From an uncultured bacterium (lineage in GTDB: Bacteria; Actinomycetota; Coriobacteriia; Coriobacteriales; Coriobacteriaceae), in NCBI GenBank assembly GCA_905215945.1, contig CAJMRZ010000035.1, forward strand, positions 1 to 10,665: a stretch of 10,665 nucleotides of DNA, in the 5' to 3' direction. This document shows, piece after piece, positions 1 through 6,840 of the stretch. Under the pieces are notes generated by a model. That model was not told the DNA's origin. It saw only the letters and a list, made by a program, of their open reading frames with translations, and did not search any database. Numbering within the stretch: the first letter of the stretch is position 1; each line of letters begins with the position of its first letter. The position numbers and the translations under genes are program-made.

Positions 1-1467
1 CACGCCCAGGCCGATCATCATGGCCGGAATGCCGAGCCAGTACATGACGATGCCGGCGATAAAGCCGCCTGCGAACCACGGCACGCTCGGGATGCCCGAG
101 ACCATGGTGGCGACCACGCTTGCCTGCGCGGCAACGAAGCTCTTGTCGGGACCAAAGGCGTCCGGACCATAGGCGGTGACGAGCGCGACCATGACGGCGG
201 CGGCGACCAGGGCGCCCACGATGCCGCCGATGGCTTGGCCGATCCACTGCGCACGCGGGTTGGTGCCCAGCACGGCGCCGGCCTTAAAGTCGTTCATGAC
301 GTCGCCCGCAAGGCCGCACGCCACGGCCACGATGCCGGCGATAAAGAACAACTTGACCTGAGCGAGCTGCGCGAAGGCTGCCACGATGAGCATGACGATG
401 AGGCCGAAGATCTCCATGGGGTCGATGCCCGTCTGGCCGCAGCTCTGCGCGCTCATGATGGTGGTGACAAAGGTGAACAGCGTAACGATGACGGCCGGAA
501 CGGGGCCAAGGTCGAGCACGATGGCGATGATCACGGCGATGGCGGCAGCGCCCAGGCCGATGATGCCGGCGTCGAGCTTAAGGGAGCCCGAGATGAGCGA
601 CTGCTCGTCGGTGTCGGTGGAGCTGTCGGCGGCGAGACCGCGGACGATACCGGCGACCTGCGGCAGGATGTCCTTAAGGACGACGGCGACGCCAAAGCCC
701 ATCATAAGACCCATACCCAGGGACTTGACGATGCCCTGCGCGGTTACGACGTCGAACAGGCCGGCAGCGGTGCCGCCAACGATGATGCCAAAGTTGCCCA
801 GCAGCGCGCCGGCAAACCAGAAGGCGACCGGGGCGAAGCCCACGAGGAAGCCGACGGAGAGCAGCATGGGCGAGTTGTAGATGCCAAAGGTCACGCCGGG
901 GATGTTGAGCGTGCACAACATGCTGGGCACAATGCCCAGAGCGTCGCGCAGCACGCTGTAGATGCCGGCGATGGCCATGGAGCCAAAGAGCTGCTTGCCG
1001 GTCTTGCCGCCGGCCTCGGTCGCGCGCAGGGTCTGAGCTGCGGCGTTGCCAGTGGGGAACTCAAGCGCGGCGTCCACGATAAAGTGACGGTGGATGAGTG
1101 CCGTGGCCAGCAGGCCCAGGATAGTGCCGGCGAGTGCCACGATAAACATATCGAGCCAGCTGATCTGATCGGCATAGCCCAGCATCCAGGCGCCCGGGAT
1201 GGTAAACGCCAGGCCACCGGCGACCATGGCGCCTGCGGACATGATGGTGTGGGTGACGTTGGCCTCGTTGAGGCTGGCGTTGCCCATGAGCTTAAGGAAG
1301 AACAGCGAGATGACGGCAGCGAAGATGATCGGCCAGGGGAGTGCGCCCATCTTGAGGGCGGTGTAGGCCGAGCTTGCCGTGATGATCACGCAGCCAAGGA
1401 CGCCGATGACGACGCCGCGCAGCGTGAGTTGCCCGCGCATCGAGGCGCGGTTCGAAGGATTGCTCAT
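1..1467 (-). CDS. OPT family oligopeptide transporter, C-terminus cut by window edge
   Basis: The protein is a polytopic inner-membrane transporter of the OPT family, whose members import oligopeptides or, in some clades, metal-chelate complexes; the substrate cannot be read from sequence. Reading leftward from ATG at 1467, 489 codons stay open to the window edge. The ATG follows AAAGGAG (1474-1480) with a 6-base gap. About a dozen hydrophobic segments alternate with short loops. Family-like blocks are NEANVTHTIMSAG (residues 68-80), EFPTGNAAAQTL (136-147), GQTGIDPMEIFG (344-355) and GDVMNDFKAGAVLGTNPRAQ (388-407). A hydrophilic acidic loop lies near residues 280-292 (DSSTDTDEQS). Bacterial OPT proteins are usually 550-680 residues, so roughly the last 60-190 are missing only because the window ends. 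It is transcribed divergently from coaX and is not linked to any other gene seen here. Confidence 0.9.
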   Translation of the reverse strand, partial: MSNPSNRASMRGQLTLRGVVIGVLGCVIITASSAYTALKMGALPWPIIFAAVISLFFLKLMGNASLNEANVTHTIMSAGAMVAGGLAFTIPGAWMLGYADQISWLDMFIVALAGTILGLLATALIHRHFIVDAALEFPTGNAAAQTLRATEAGGKTGKQLFGSMAIAGIYSVLRDALGIVPSMLCTLNIPGVTFGIYNSPMLLSVGFLVGFAPVAFWFAGALLGNFGIIVGGTAAGLFDVVTAQGIVKSLGMGLMMGFGVAVVLKDILPQVAGIVRGLAADSSTDTDEQSLISGSLKLDAGIIGLGAAAIAVIIAIVLDLGPVPAVIVTLFTFVTTIMSAQSCGQTGIDPMEIFGLIVMLIVAAFAQLAQVKLFFIAGIVAVACGLAGDVMNDFKAGAVLGTNPRAQWIGQAIGGIVGALVAAAVMVALVTAYGPDAFGPDKSFVAAQASVVATMVSGIPSVPWFAGGFIAGIVMYWLGIPAMMIGLGV

Positions 1468-1503
1468 ATATAACTCCTTTGCGTATATCCGCTTCCCCCG
1501 GGG

Positions 1504-1524
1504 GCGCCGTTACGGATACGGCGC
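1504..1524. promoter_or_regulatory. Inverted repeat in the 5' leader of the OPT transporter gene
   Basis: GCGCCGT (1504-1510) and ACGGCGC (1518-1524) are perfect 7-bp arms around a 7-base spacer. The repeat lies 37 bases upstream of the transporter start and inside its likely leader mRNA, so it could be a repressor site or an RNA hairpin. No known operator is recognised. Confidence 0.4.
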
Positions 1525-1577
1525 GGGAAGTCGGGTTACCAAGGGCCGCCGCGTGAGCTCGCAAACGACCGCGCACC

Positions 1578-1583
1578 AGTATA
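1578..1583 (-). promoter_or_regulatory. Possible -10 box for the OPT transporter gene
   Basis: The minus strand reads TATACT here, five of six matches to TATAAT. No good -35 box is seen 16-18 bases upstream. If used, it gives a leader of about 100 bases that contains the inverted repeat at 1504-1524. Confidence 0.3.
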
Positions 1584-1591
1584 GCCGCAAG

Positions 1592-1613
1592 CTAGTCATT
1601 TTGGGATGACTGG
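1592..1613. promoter_or_regulatory. Inverted repeat between divergent OPT and coaX promoters
   Basis: Arms CTAGTCAT (1592-1599) and ATGACTGG (1606-1613) can form an 8-bp stem with one G-U pair around a 6-base loop; the six inner pairs (AGTCAT/ATGACT) are perfect. It lies between the possible -10 boxes of the two divergent genes, where a shared operator would be expected. No T-run follows, so a terminator is less likely. Confidence 0.35.
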
Positions 1614-1626
1614 TTTAGGTAGGCGA

Positions 1627-1632
1627 TATACT
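1627..1632 (+). promoter_or_regulatory. Possible -10 box for coaX
   Basis: TATACT lies 33 bases before the coaX ATG, giving a leader of about 20 bases that just holds the ribosome site. A -35 is weak: TTGGGA at 1601-1606 would need a 20-base spacer. Confidence 0.35.
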
Positions 1633-1659
1633 GCTGGGCAGACGAAAGGAGCGCCGACG

Positions 1660-2498
1660 ATGCTTAATGGGTGCGCATATATATTGACGGTCGACGTGGG
1701 CAACACGTTCATTCGCTTTGGCCTGTTTGCCGAGGATTCGGCCGCGGCACAGGAATGCCCGCTTGCGACGTGCGAGATCACCACGCCGTCGAGCATCACA
1801 GCAGACGAGGCACGCATGCGTCTCGTGCAGGTCATGGCCGCACTGGCGGCCGATGCGGGCATGCCGGGTGCGCTTGTGCCCGCGGCTGCTGTGCTGAGCT
1901 GCGTGGTCCCGGCGCTCGAGCGCCCGTGGAAGGCGGCACTTTCCCGTACCTGCACGGGGCGCGTGCTCACGGTGGGGCCGGGACTTAAGACCGGCATACC
2001 CGTGCACTACGATGACCCGGCCGAGATCGGTCCCGACCGCATCGCCGACGCCGTGGCGGCCCGCGCCGTCTACGGCTCGCCGTGCATCGTGATCGACCTG
2101 GGCACGACGACCAATATCGAGGTCATCGACGCGCACGGTACCTTTGTCGGCGGCGTTATCGCGCCAGGCCTGGCCCTCGGCGCCCGTTCGCTTTCGGCCT
2201 GCCTCAGGTTGAGCCCTCGGCGCCGACACGCGTCATCGGCCGCAACACGCGTGAGGCCATGCGCTCGGGCGTGGTTCTGGGCGAGGTGGCCCGCATCGAC
2301 GGCATGCTCGACATGGTGCTTGCCGAGATGCGCGCGACCAAGGCCGCGGGGGAGGGCGATGTGCCCATCGTCATTACCGGCGACGATGCCAAGGCGCTTG
2401 CGGCGCTGGTCGGCCATAGCCTGACGGTCGACGACGCGCTGACGCTGCGGGGCCTCGCCGAGCTCTACCACATCAATCAAAAGCCCCGTCGCGCGTAG
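1660..2498 (+). pseudogene. coaX: Type III pantothenate kinase (CoaX), frameshifted
   Basis: CoaX phosphorylates pantothenate with ATP, the first step of CoA synthesis, in the cytosol. The ATG at 1660 follows AAAGGAG (1645-1651) with an 8-base gap; it is preferred over an in-frame ATG at 1606 that lacks a ribosome site and adds a non-homologous leader. In the first frame the protein has DVGNTFIRFGL (residues 12-22, phosphate-binding), GPDR (124-127, catalytic Asp), DLGTTTNI (146-153) and GGVIAPGLALGARSL. Family similarity then stops and resumes in the -1 frame at LPQVEPSAPTRVIGRNT (codons from 2199), continuing through EAMRSGVVLG and ITGDDAKAL to TAG at 2496-2498. The break lies at about 2194-2201. 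Relative to the usual spacing between the APG motif and LP, roughly 10-13 bases seem missing, so a small deletion is likelier than one lost base. It is either a real pseudogene or a sequencing/assembly error; identity as coaX is firm. Confidence 0.88.
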
Positions 2499-2541
2499 CG
2501 ATGGGGGTGATGGGACAAAAACGTCTCCGCCTTCCACCTGC

Positions 2542-2547
2542 TACAAT
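2542..2547 (+). promoter_or_regulatory. Possible -10 box for the dCMP deaminase gene
   Basis: TACAAT matches five of six positions of TATAAT and lies 35 bases before the ATG at 2582. No clear -35 is visible. If real, the deaminase is transcribed independently of coaX. Confidence 0.3.
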
Positions 2548-2581
2548 GGGTCAAACTATTGCGATTTCGGAGGTGTCTGCC

Positions 2582-3106
2582 ATGTCGGACGATCTTCATC
2601 AAACCGCGTCGGGCAAGCGCCGCGACGTTATTAGCTGGGACGAGTTCTTTATGAGCGTGGCCATCGCCGCGCAGCGCCGCAGCAAGGACCCCAACACGCA
2701 GGTGGGCGCGTGCATCGCCAACACCAACCACCGCATCCTTTCGGTGGGCTACAACGGTACACCCTCGGCGCTCAACGACGACTTTTTCCCGTGGGGTACG
2801 AGCGACGACCCGCTGCAGGACAAGCACAACTACGTGGTCCATGCCGAGGCCAACGCCGTGCTCAACTACCGTGGCTCGCTCAAGGACCTCGAGGGTTCCA
2901 CGGTCTACGTCACGCTGTTCCCGTGCCACGACTGCGCCAAGATTTTGGCGCAGGTGGGTGTGGGCGAGGTTGTCTACCTGGACAACAAGTACGCCGACAC
3001 CGACGACGGCCGCATCAGCCGCCGCATTCTCGACTCCTGCGGTATTAGCTACCGCCAGGTTATCGTCGATGTTCACATCGGCACCGAGGGGCAGGCTCAG
3101 CAGTAG
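2582..3106 (+). CDS. Deoxycytidylate (dCMP) deaminase family protein
   Basis: This 174-residue zinc enzyme of the cytidine/deoxycytidylate deaminase fold probably converts dCMP to dUMP, supplying thymidylate synthesis in the cytosol. Visible motifs are SWDEFFMSVA (residues 18-27), DPNTQVGA (36-43), GYNGTP (56-61), the zinc and catalytic HAEAN (87-91: His87 ligand, Glu89 proton shuttle) and PCHDC (114-118, Cys115 and Cys118 ligands). Length and motif spacing fit bacterial dCMP deaminase/ComEB proteins. The ATG at 2582 follows GGAGGT (2569-2574) with a 7-base gap; an in-frame ATG at 2501 lacks a ribosome site and encodes an unrelated leader. It starts 83 bases after coaX. ComEB-type proteins are sometimes named as competence proteins, but no com genes are nearby, so the nucleotide-metabolism role is preferred. 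Confidence 0.92.
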   Translation: MSDDLHQTASGKRRDVISWDEFFMSVAIAAQRRSKDPNTQVGACIANTNHRILSVGYNGTPSALNDDFFPWGTSDDPLQDKHNYVVHAEANAVLNYRGSLKDLEGSTVYVTLFPCHDCAKILAQVGVGEVVYLDNKYADTDDGRISRRILDSCGISYRQVIVDVHIGTEGQAQQ

Positions 3107-3240
3107 CGCGTGGCAATGCCAGCTGGTAACAACAGGCAGCTAAAAGATCCCCGTCCCAAATTGACTACTCGTGAAAGTCGCGTCTGCGCGCATGGACGGC
3201 TCGTGAGCGGGTACACGGCTGTAGTAACATAGCTTCTGTC

Positions 3241-3256
3241 CGCGGGCGCGCCCGCG
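3241..3256. promoter_or_regulatory. Perfect 16-bp GC palindrome upstream of the Nfu gene
   Basis: CGCGGGCGCGCCCGCG equals its own reverse complement. It ends 10 bases before the AAAGGAG (3267-3273) of the next gene, so it lies in or beside the leader mRNA. It could bind a dimeric regulator or mark the start region; there is no loop long enough for a normal RNA hairpin. Confidence 0.4.
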
Positions 3257-3278
3257 TAATTGTGAGAAAGGAGCCCCT

Positions 3279-3557
3279 GTGGCTGTTAACGAAGAGCTGC
3301 TTAAGAAGGTTCTTGAAGAGATTCGCCCCAACCTGCAGGCCGACGGCGGCGATATGGAGTATGTGGGCGTTGACGACGAGGGCGTCGTCAAACTGGAGCT
3401 GCAGGGTGCCTGCGCCGGCTGCCCTATGAGCGCGCTGACCCTGTCCATGGGTATCGAGCGTATCCTCAAGGAGCATGTGCCCGGCGTTACCCGTGTCGAG
3501 CAGGTCAATGCCTCCGGCGAGACCGACGACCTGTACGACGAGTACGCGCCGTTCTAA
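3279..3557 (+). CDS. NifU C-terminal domain (Nfu-type) iron-sulfur carrier
   Basis: This 92-residue protein consists almost entirely of a NifU C-terminal (Nfu) domain, which carries or transfers an Fe-S cluster to apoproteins in the cytosol. The signature IRPNLQADGGD (residues 15-25) is followed by GACAGCP (43-49), whose Cys45 and Cys48 form the CxxC cluster site, then ALTLSMGIERIL. The C-terminal tail is acidic (ETDDLYDEY). Start is GTG at 3279, with AAAGGAG at 3267-3273 and a 5-base gap; no ATG fits the domain. It stands alone: no sufBCD, iscS or nifS is in the window. A likely terminator lies between it and lgt. Confidence 0.93.
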   Translation: MAVNEELLKKVLEEIRPNLQADGGDMEYVGVDDEGVVKLELQGACAGCPMSALTLSMGIERILKEHVPGVTRVEQVNASGETDDLYDEYAPF

Positions 3558-3606
3558 GATGCGAAAGCTGCGGACGGCATACTCCGCATAGACGTTACGC
3601 CCAAAT

Positions 3607-3643
3607 ATGCGGCTGCGAGCGCAAGGCCCGCGGCCGCATTTGT
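3607..3643 (+). terminator. Probable intrinsic terminator after the Nfu gene
   Basis: ATGCGGCTGCG (3607-3617) pairs with CGCGGCCGCAT (3629-3639) as an 11-bp GC-rich stem with one G-U pair and an 11-base loop. A short U-rich stretch (TTTGT) follows and an A-rich stretch precedes it. The weak T-run makes full termination uncertain. Confidence 0.5.
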
Positions 3644-3666
3644 ATGTAGGGAGTAGGAGGGTCGAC

Positions 3667-4488
3667 ATGCTCAACGACTTCTACCATATGCTTGATCCCG
3701 TCGCGATTTCGGCGGGGCCCATCACGATTTACTGGTATGGTCTGGCCTATGTGGTCGGTGCCCTGCTCACGGCGGTCGTCATGTACCGCACGCAGCGTCG
3801 CTGGGGCTTTAACATCACGATTGACGACCTGACGAGTGTCGTGGTCGGCGTGGTCTTTGGCCTCATTATCGGAGCTCGCTTGTTCTATGTCGTCTTTTAT
3901 GGCGATGGCTACTACTGGGCGCATCCGCTCGAGATTTTTGCCACCAATGAGGGCGGCATGAGCTTCCACGGCGGCCTGGTGGGCGGCATCATCGGCGGCG
4001 TGCTCGTGTGCCGCATGTATAAACTCGACGCATGGACTTTGGCAGACCTTGCCGTCATAGGCGCGCCGCTGGCCTTGTGCCTGGGCCGTTGTGCCAACTT
4101 TGTCAACGGTGAGCTGTGGGGCAAGCCGACCGATCTGCCCTGGGGCGTGGTCTTCGGTGGCACCGCGGGCGATATGCCGCGTCATCCCTCCCAGCTCTAC
4201 GAGGCATTTCTTGAGGGCATTGTGCTCTTTTGCATTCTGCAGGTGCTCAGCCGCAAAAAGCCGCTGCTGCCCCAGGGCACGTTTATGGGCGTGTTTGTGA
4301 TGGGTTACGGCATCGTCCGCTTCCTCGTCGAGTTCGTGCGCGTGCCCGACGCCCAGCTTGGCTATCTGCTGGGCGGCGTCATCACGATGGGTCAGCTGCT
4401 GAGCCTGCCGCTCGTAATCGCGGGCCTGGCGCTCATCATCTTTGCCCGTCGCCGCAACCGTCCCCAGCGCATCTACCTCGACGCTTAA
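3667..4488 (+). CDS. lgt: Prolipoprotein diacylglyceryl transferase Lgt
   Basis: Lgt moves diacylglycerol from phosphatidylglycerol to the lipobox cysteine of prolipoproteins, the first step of lipoprotein maturation in the cytoplasmic membrane. The 273-residue protein has about seven hydrophobic segments and the expected motifs: YWYGLAY (22-28), EGGMSFHGGLVGG (95-107, with conserved His101), the Lgt signature GRCANFVNGELWG (140-152, Arg141, Asn144, Glu149), RHPSQLYEA (172-180) and RFLVEFVR (218-225, Arg218 and Glu222). Length fits the family (260-290). The ATG at 3667 follows AGGAGG (3655-3660) with a 6-base gap; an in-frame ATG at 3607 lies inside the preceding hairpin. The stop codon overlaps the next inverted repeat. 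No lsp or lipoprotein gene is adjacent. Confidence 0.97.
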   Translation: MLNDFYHMLDPVAISAGPITIYWYGLAYVVGALLTAVVMYRTQRRWGFNITIDDLTSVVVGVVFGLIIGARLFYVVFYGDGYYWAHPLEIFATNEGGMSFHGGLVGGIIGGVLVCRMYKLDAWTLADLAVIGAPLALCLGRCANFVNGELWGKPTDLPWGVVFGGTAGDMPRHPSQLYEAFLEGIVLFCILQVLSRKKPLLPQGTFMGVFVMGYGIVRFLVEFVRVPDAQLGYLLGGVITMGQLLSLPLVIAGLALIIFARRRNRPQRIYLDA

Positions 4489-4523
4489 CCACCAAAAAGT
4501 GAACAAGCACCTTTGTGGTGGTT
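4487..4523 (+). terminator. Stem-loop overlapping the lgt stop codon
   Basis: AACCACCA (4487-4494) and TGGTGGTT (4516-4523) form a perfect 8-bp stem; inner bases AAAGTG and CACCTTT can extend it with bulges. The last two bases of the lgt stop codon are in the left arm. No T-run follows, so it may be a terminator of modest strength, an mRNA-end stabiliser, or part of the repeat family seen at 4565-4603. Confidence 0.45.
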
Positions 4524-4564
4524 CGCTGGGCAACGATGACAGAACCGTAACGTTTCCCCAGATA

Positions 4565-4603
4565 AAACCTGCCAAAATAAACCTGTCCCTTTTTGGCAGG
4601 TTT
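4565..4603. repeat. Dispersed intergenic hairpin element, copy 1
   Basis: Perfect 13-bp arms AAACCTGCCAAAA (4565-4577) and TTTTGGCAGGTTT (4591-4603) surround a 13-base loop. The segment 4572-4596 (CCAAAATAAACC...TTTTTGG) is identical over 25 bases to 9469-9493, five kilobases away. The loop sequence AAACCTGTCCC resembles the arm sequence AAACCTGCC, as if copies were nested. The element ends 19 bases before the next gene's start. It carries no gene. It could be a miniature mobile or REP-like element, or a reused terminator. Confidence 0.7.
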
Positions 4604-4622
4604 CTAGAAAGGCTTTCGGACT

Positions 4623-6806
4623 GTGAAGGATTCCGATCTCTCCACAACGGCTGCGCGCGACGCGGCCCGCATCGTCTGGTTTAAGCGCTACCCCGCCAAG
4701 CAGACGCTCATCGCATTTTTGCTCGCGCTGTTGGCGACCACGGCGTTTTCCATCGATCCCGCCCCGGTGTCGAGCAACGCAGTCTTGGCGATTGACCCCA
4801 AAGCCTCGGGCATGCTGTACGTGTGCTACGAGGTGCTCCTCTCGTTTGCCGGCCATACCGACGCGGTCATGCTGCTTGCGCTTGCCTGCCTGCTCACGCT
4901 GCCGTTTCGCTACGTATTCTTTGGCCGTGGCGACACCTGGCGCCCATCGATTATTCTGCCGTCGCTGTTTTTCGCCATCTGCATGGTGTTCGGCCGCAGC
5001 TACGACCTCGCCGACTCGGCCGAGATTGTTCTTGGCGACAAGGCCCGCATCATCTGCGCCTGGATTGGCGGCGCGGGCTGGATGCTCCTAGCGATCGTGG
5101 CCTTCTACCTTGCCTTTGAGTGCCTGGATTGGCTGAGCTCTCGGCGCATCCCGTTTTCCGAGGCGCACTTTGGCCGCATATGGCGTGTGGCTCACGCCGT
5201 GCTCTCGGTCCATCCCTTTGCCGGGCCCTTCCTGGTGCTTATGATCGCCTGGGCGCCCACGCTCATCGCTTCGCTGCCCGGCCTTTTTATGGGAGATACG
5301 GGTGCGCAGATTCGCCAGTGGTTCAACTATCCCAACGGCACGAGCGACTACCTGCGCCTACTCAACCCCAACGTGCTGCTCAACGGGCATCATCCCGTAG
5401 TGCACACGGCCATTATCGGCTCGTGCGTTCAACTGGGGCTTTCGCTGTTCAACAGCGCTAACGCGGGCCTCATCATCTATACCTGCGCTCAATTTGTCAT
5501 CACGGCTGCCTGCATGGCCTATTCCATTTCGTCGCTGCGCAAACTGGGCGTGAGCCTGCCGGTTCGCGGTGCGATCCTGCTGTTCTTTGCGTTTATGCCG
5601 ATGTTCTCTAACTACGCGGCGTTGCTCACCAAAGACGTGCTCTTTGCCGACGCGTTTTTGGTGCTGTTGGTGCAGACCGTGAAGCTCGTGGCCTGCGGCC
5701 TGCCCCGTCGCGATGCCAATGCCGAGCGTGCGGGCGAGAAGGCCCCCGTGCTCTTTGCGCGCCATGACTGGCTGTTGTTTGCGCTTGCTGCCATGGGTTC
5801 CACGTTTTTGCGCAATGGAGGCCTGGTGTTTCCGCTGGCGGCGTGTATGATCGCGGCGGCGTTTTGCGCATGGGATGTACATGTCGCTCGTCGTGCGGCT
5901 AAGCAGACGGGCACCGCGGTCTCATGCGTCACGCCGCGATTCCGCTGGGTTGGCGTCCTCGCGGTGCTCGCGCTCTGCCTTGCCTCTAATATGTACTTCA
6001 CCAAGGTCTTTATGCCGGCGCACGACATCACGCCCGGCTCCAAGCGCGAAATTCTCTCGATTCCGTTCCAGCAGACGGCTCGTTTCGTTCAAAAGCACGA
6101 TGGCCTCAACTCGGGTGTCAACCCCACGGTAAAGGAGGACGGCACCATCGTGGAGGCGCCCTGCGACGGTTTGGTGACCGACGAGGAGCGCGTCGTGATC
6201 GATCGCGTGCTCAAGTACGAGAACCTGGGCCGCCGCTACAACCCCGACAAGTCCGATGCCGTCAAGAACTGCTTTAACGAGTACGCCTCGCAGGAGGACA
6301 TCAAGGCCTATTTTGAGGTCTGGGCGCAGATGTTCAAAAAGGATCCCGAGTGCTATATCTCGGCGCTCATCAATAACTATTACGGCTACTTTTATCCGAG
6401 TGCCCGCGATGCCTGGGTCTACAGCACGGCGCGTAGTGCCGAGATCATGGCGCGTCCCGACAACCTCAAGTACTTCGACTTCCATCCGGTTGACAGCAAC
6501 GTGGTGCGCTGGTGTGACCACCTGATCAATCTGTACCGTGTGGCGGTGCAGCGCATCCCGTTTATTTCGCTCACCATGAGCTCGGCCACCTATGTGTGGA
6601 TCATGATCGCCGTGGTGGTCTACCTGCTGCGTCGTCATTCATGGCGTGCGCTGGCGATCTGGGTGCCGCTGTTGGGGGTGCTCGCCGTGTGCCTGATTGG
6701 TCCGTGCAACGGCTCGACCTACATGCGCTACCTGTATCCGGTCATCGCCTGCATGCCCTTTGCCATCGGCGCCACCATCACCCGCAGCGACCTCCTCTGG
6801 TCCTAA
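4623..6806 (+). CDS. Large polytopic membrane protein, DUF6020-like (possible GT-C-type)
   Basis: The function is unknown. The 727-residue protein has roughly a dozen hydrophobic segments, among them residues 27-43, 83-99, 109-124, 145-166, 200-220, 280-300, 314-330, 338-356, 382-418, 441-457, 652-669 and 676-693, and a large hydrophilic region at about 465-650. Conserved-looking blocks are GDTGAQIRQW (224-233), NGHHPVVHT (254-262), LTKDVLFA (335-342), FLRNGG (395-400), IPFQQTARFV (480-489), an EER/IDRVL stretch (521-530) and PECYISALINNYYGYFYP (575-592). From memory this pattern fits DUF6020, polytopic proteins resembling GT-C glycosyltransferases; that role is inference. Start is GTG at 4623 with AGAAAGG at 4606-4612 and a 10-base gap; the next in-frame Met is residue 64, past the first membrane segment. 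The hairpin at 4565-4603 lies just upstream. No glycan or cell-wall genes flank it. Confidence 0.8.
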   Translation: MKDSDLSTTAARDAARIVWFKRYPAKQTLIAFLLALLATTAFSIDPAPVSSNAVLAIDPKASGMLYVCYEVLLSFAGHTDAVMLLALACLLTLPFRYVFFGRGDTWRPSIILPSLFFAICMVFGRSYDLADSAEIVLGDKARIICAWIGGAGWMLLAIVAFYLAFECLDWLSSRRIPFSEAHFGRIWRVAHAVLSVHPFAGPFLVLMIAWAPTLIASLPGLFMGDTGAQIRQWFNYPNGTSDYLRLLNPNVLLNGHHPVVHTAIIGSCVQLGLSLFNSANAGLIIYTCAQFVITAACMAYSISSLRKLGVSLPVRGAILLFFAFMPMFSNYAALLTKDVLFADAFLVLLVQTVKLVACGLPRRDANAERAGEKAPVLFARHDWLLFALAAMGSTFLRNGGLVFPLAACMIAAAFCAWDVHVARRAAKQTGTAVSCVTPRFRWVGVLAVLALCLASNMYFTKVFMPAHDITPGSKREILSIPFQQTARFVQKHDGLNSGVNPTVKEDGTIVEAPCDGLVTDEERVVIDRVLKYENLGRRYNPDKSDAVKNCFNEYASQEDIKAYFEVWAQMFKKDPECYISALINNYYGYFYPSARDAWVYSTARSAEIMARPDNLKYFDFHPVDSNVVRWCDHLINLYRVAVQRIPFISLTMSSATYVWIMIAVVVYLLRRHSWRALAIWVPLLGVLAVCLIGPCNGSTYMRYLYPVIACMPFAIGATITRSDLLWS

Positions 6807-6807
6807 C

Positions 6808-6840
6808 TTGGTGCATTGGGGTCAGGTTTCTTTGCACCAA
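6808..6840. repeat. Stem-loop directly after the large membrane-protein gene
   Basis: TTGGTGCA (6808-6815) and TGCACCAA (6833-6840) are perfect 8-bp arms around a 17-base loop containing GTCAGGTTTC. It starts one base after the stop codon (6804-6806). AGGGGAC follows, so it shares CAGGTTT and GGGAC words with the elements at 4565 and 9424, though its arms differ. No T-run follows on the plus strand; termination is possible but not shown. Confidence 0.5.

Noticed and set aside
235..1473. Plus-strand open frame of 412 codons
   Set aside because: It is antisense to the OPT transporter, whose frame has clear family motifs, membrane segments and a ribosome site. The plus-strand product is a low-complexity chain rich in His, Asp, Gly and Ala with no recognisable domain.
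1606..1659. Upstream start for coaX at 1606
   Set aside because: It has no ribosome site, overlaps the likely promoter and adds residues outside the family; 1660 has a good ribosome site.
2188..2202. Programmed -1 frameshifting in coaX
   Set aside because: No X-XXY-YYZ slippery heptamer is present at the junction and coaX is not known to use recoding. The apparent loss of several residues also fits a deletion better.
2501..2581. Upstream start for the dCMP deaminase at 2501
   Set aside because: No ribosome site precedes it and the added residues do not fit the family; GGAGGT correctly precedes 2582.
2512..3157. GGGACA at 2512 and GTCCC at 3153 as further copies of the intergenic element
   Set aside because: The shared word is only five or six bases, no paired arms surround it, and such words are common in GC-rich DNA.
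3595..4647. Minus-strand open frame of 350 codons opposite lgt
   Set aside because: Antisense to an unmistakable lgt; the product is a His/Asp/Ala-rich shadow with no motif.
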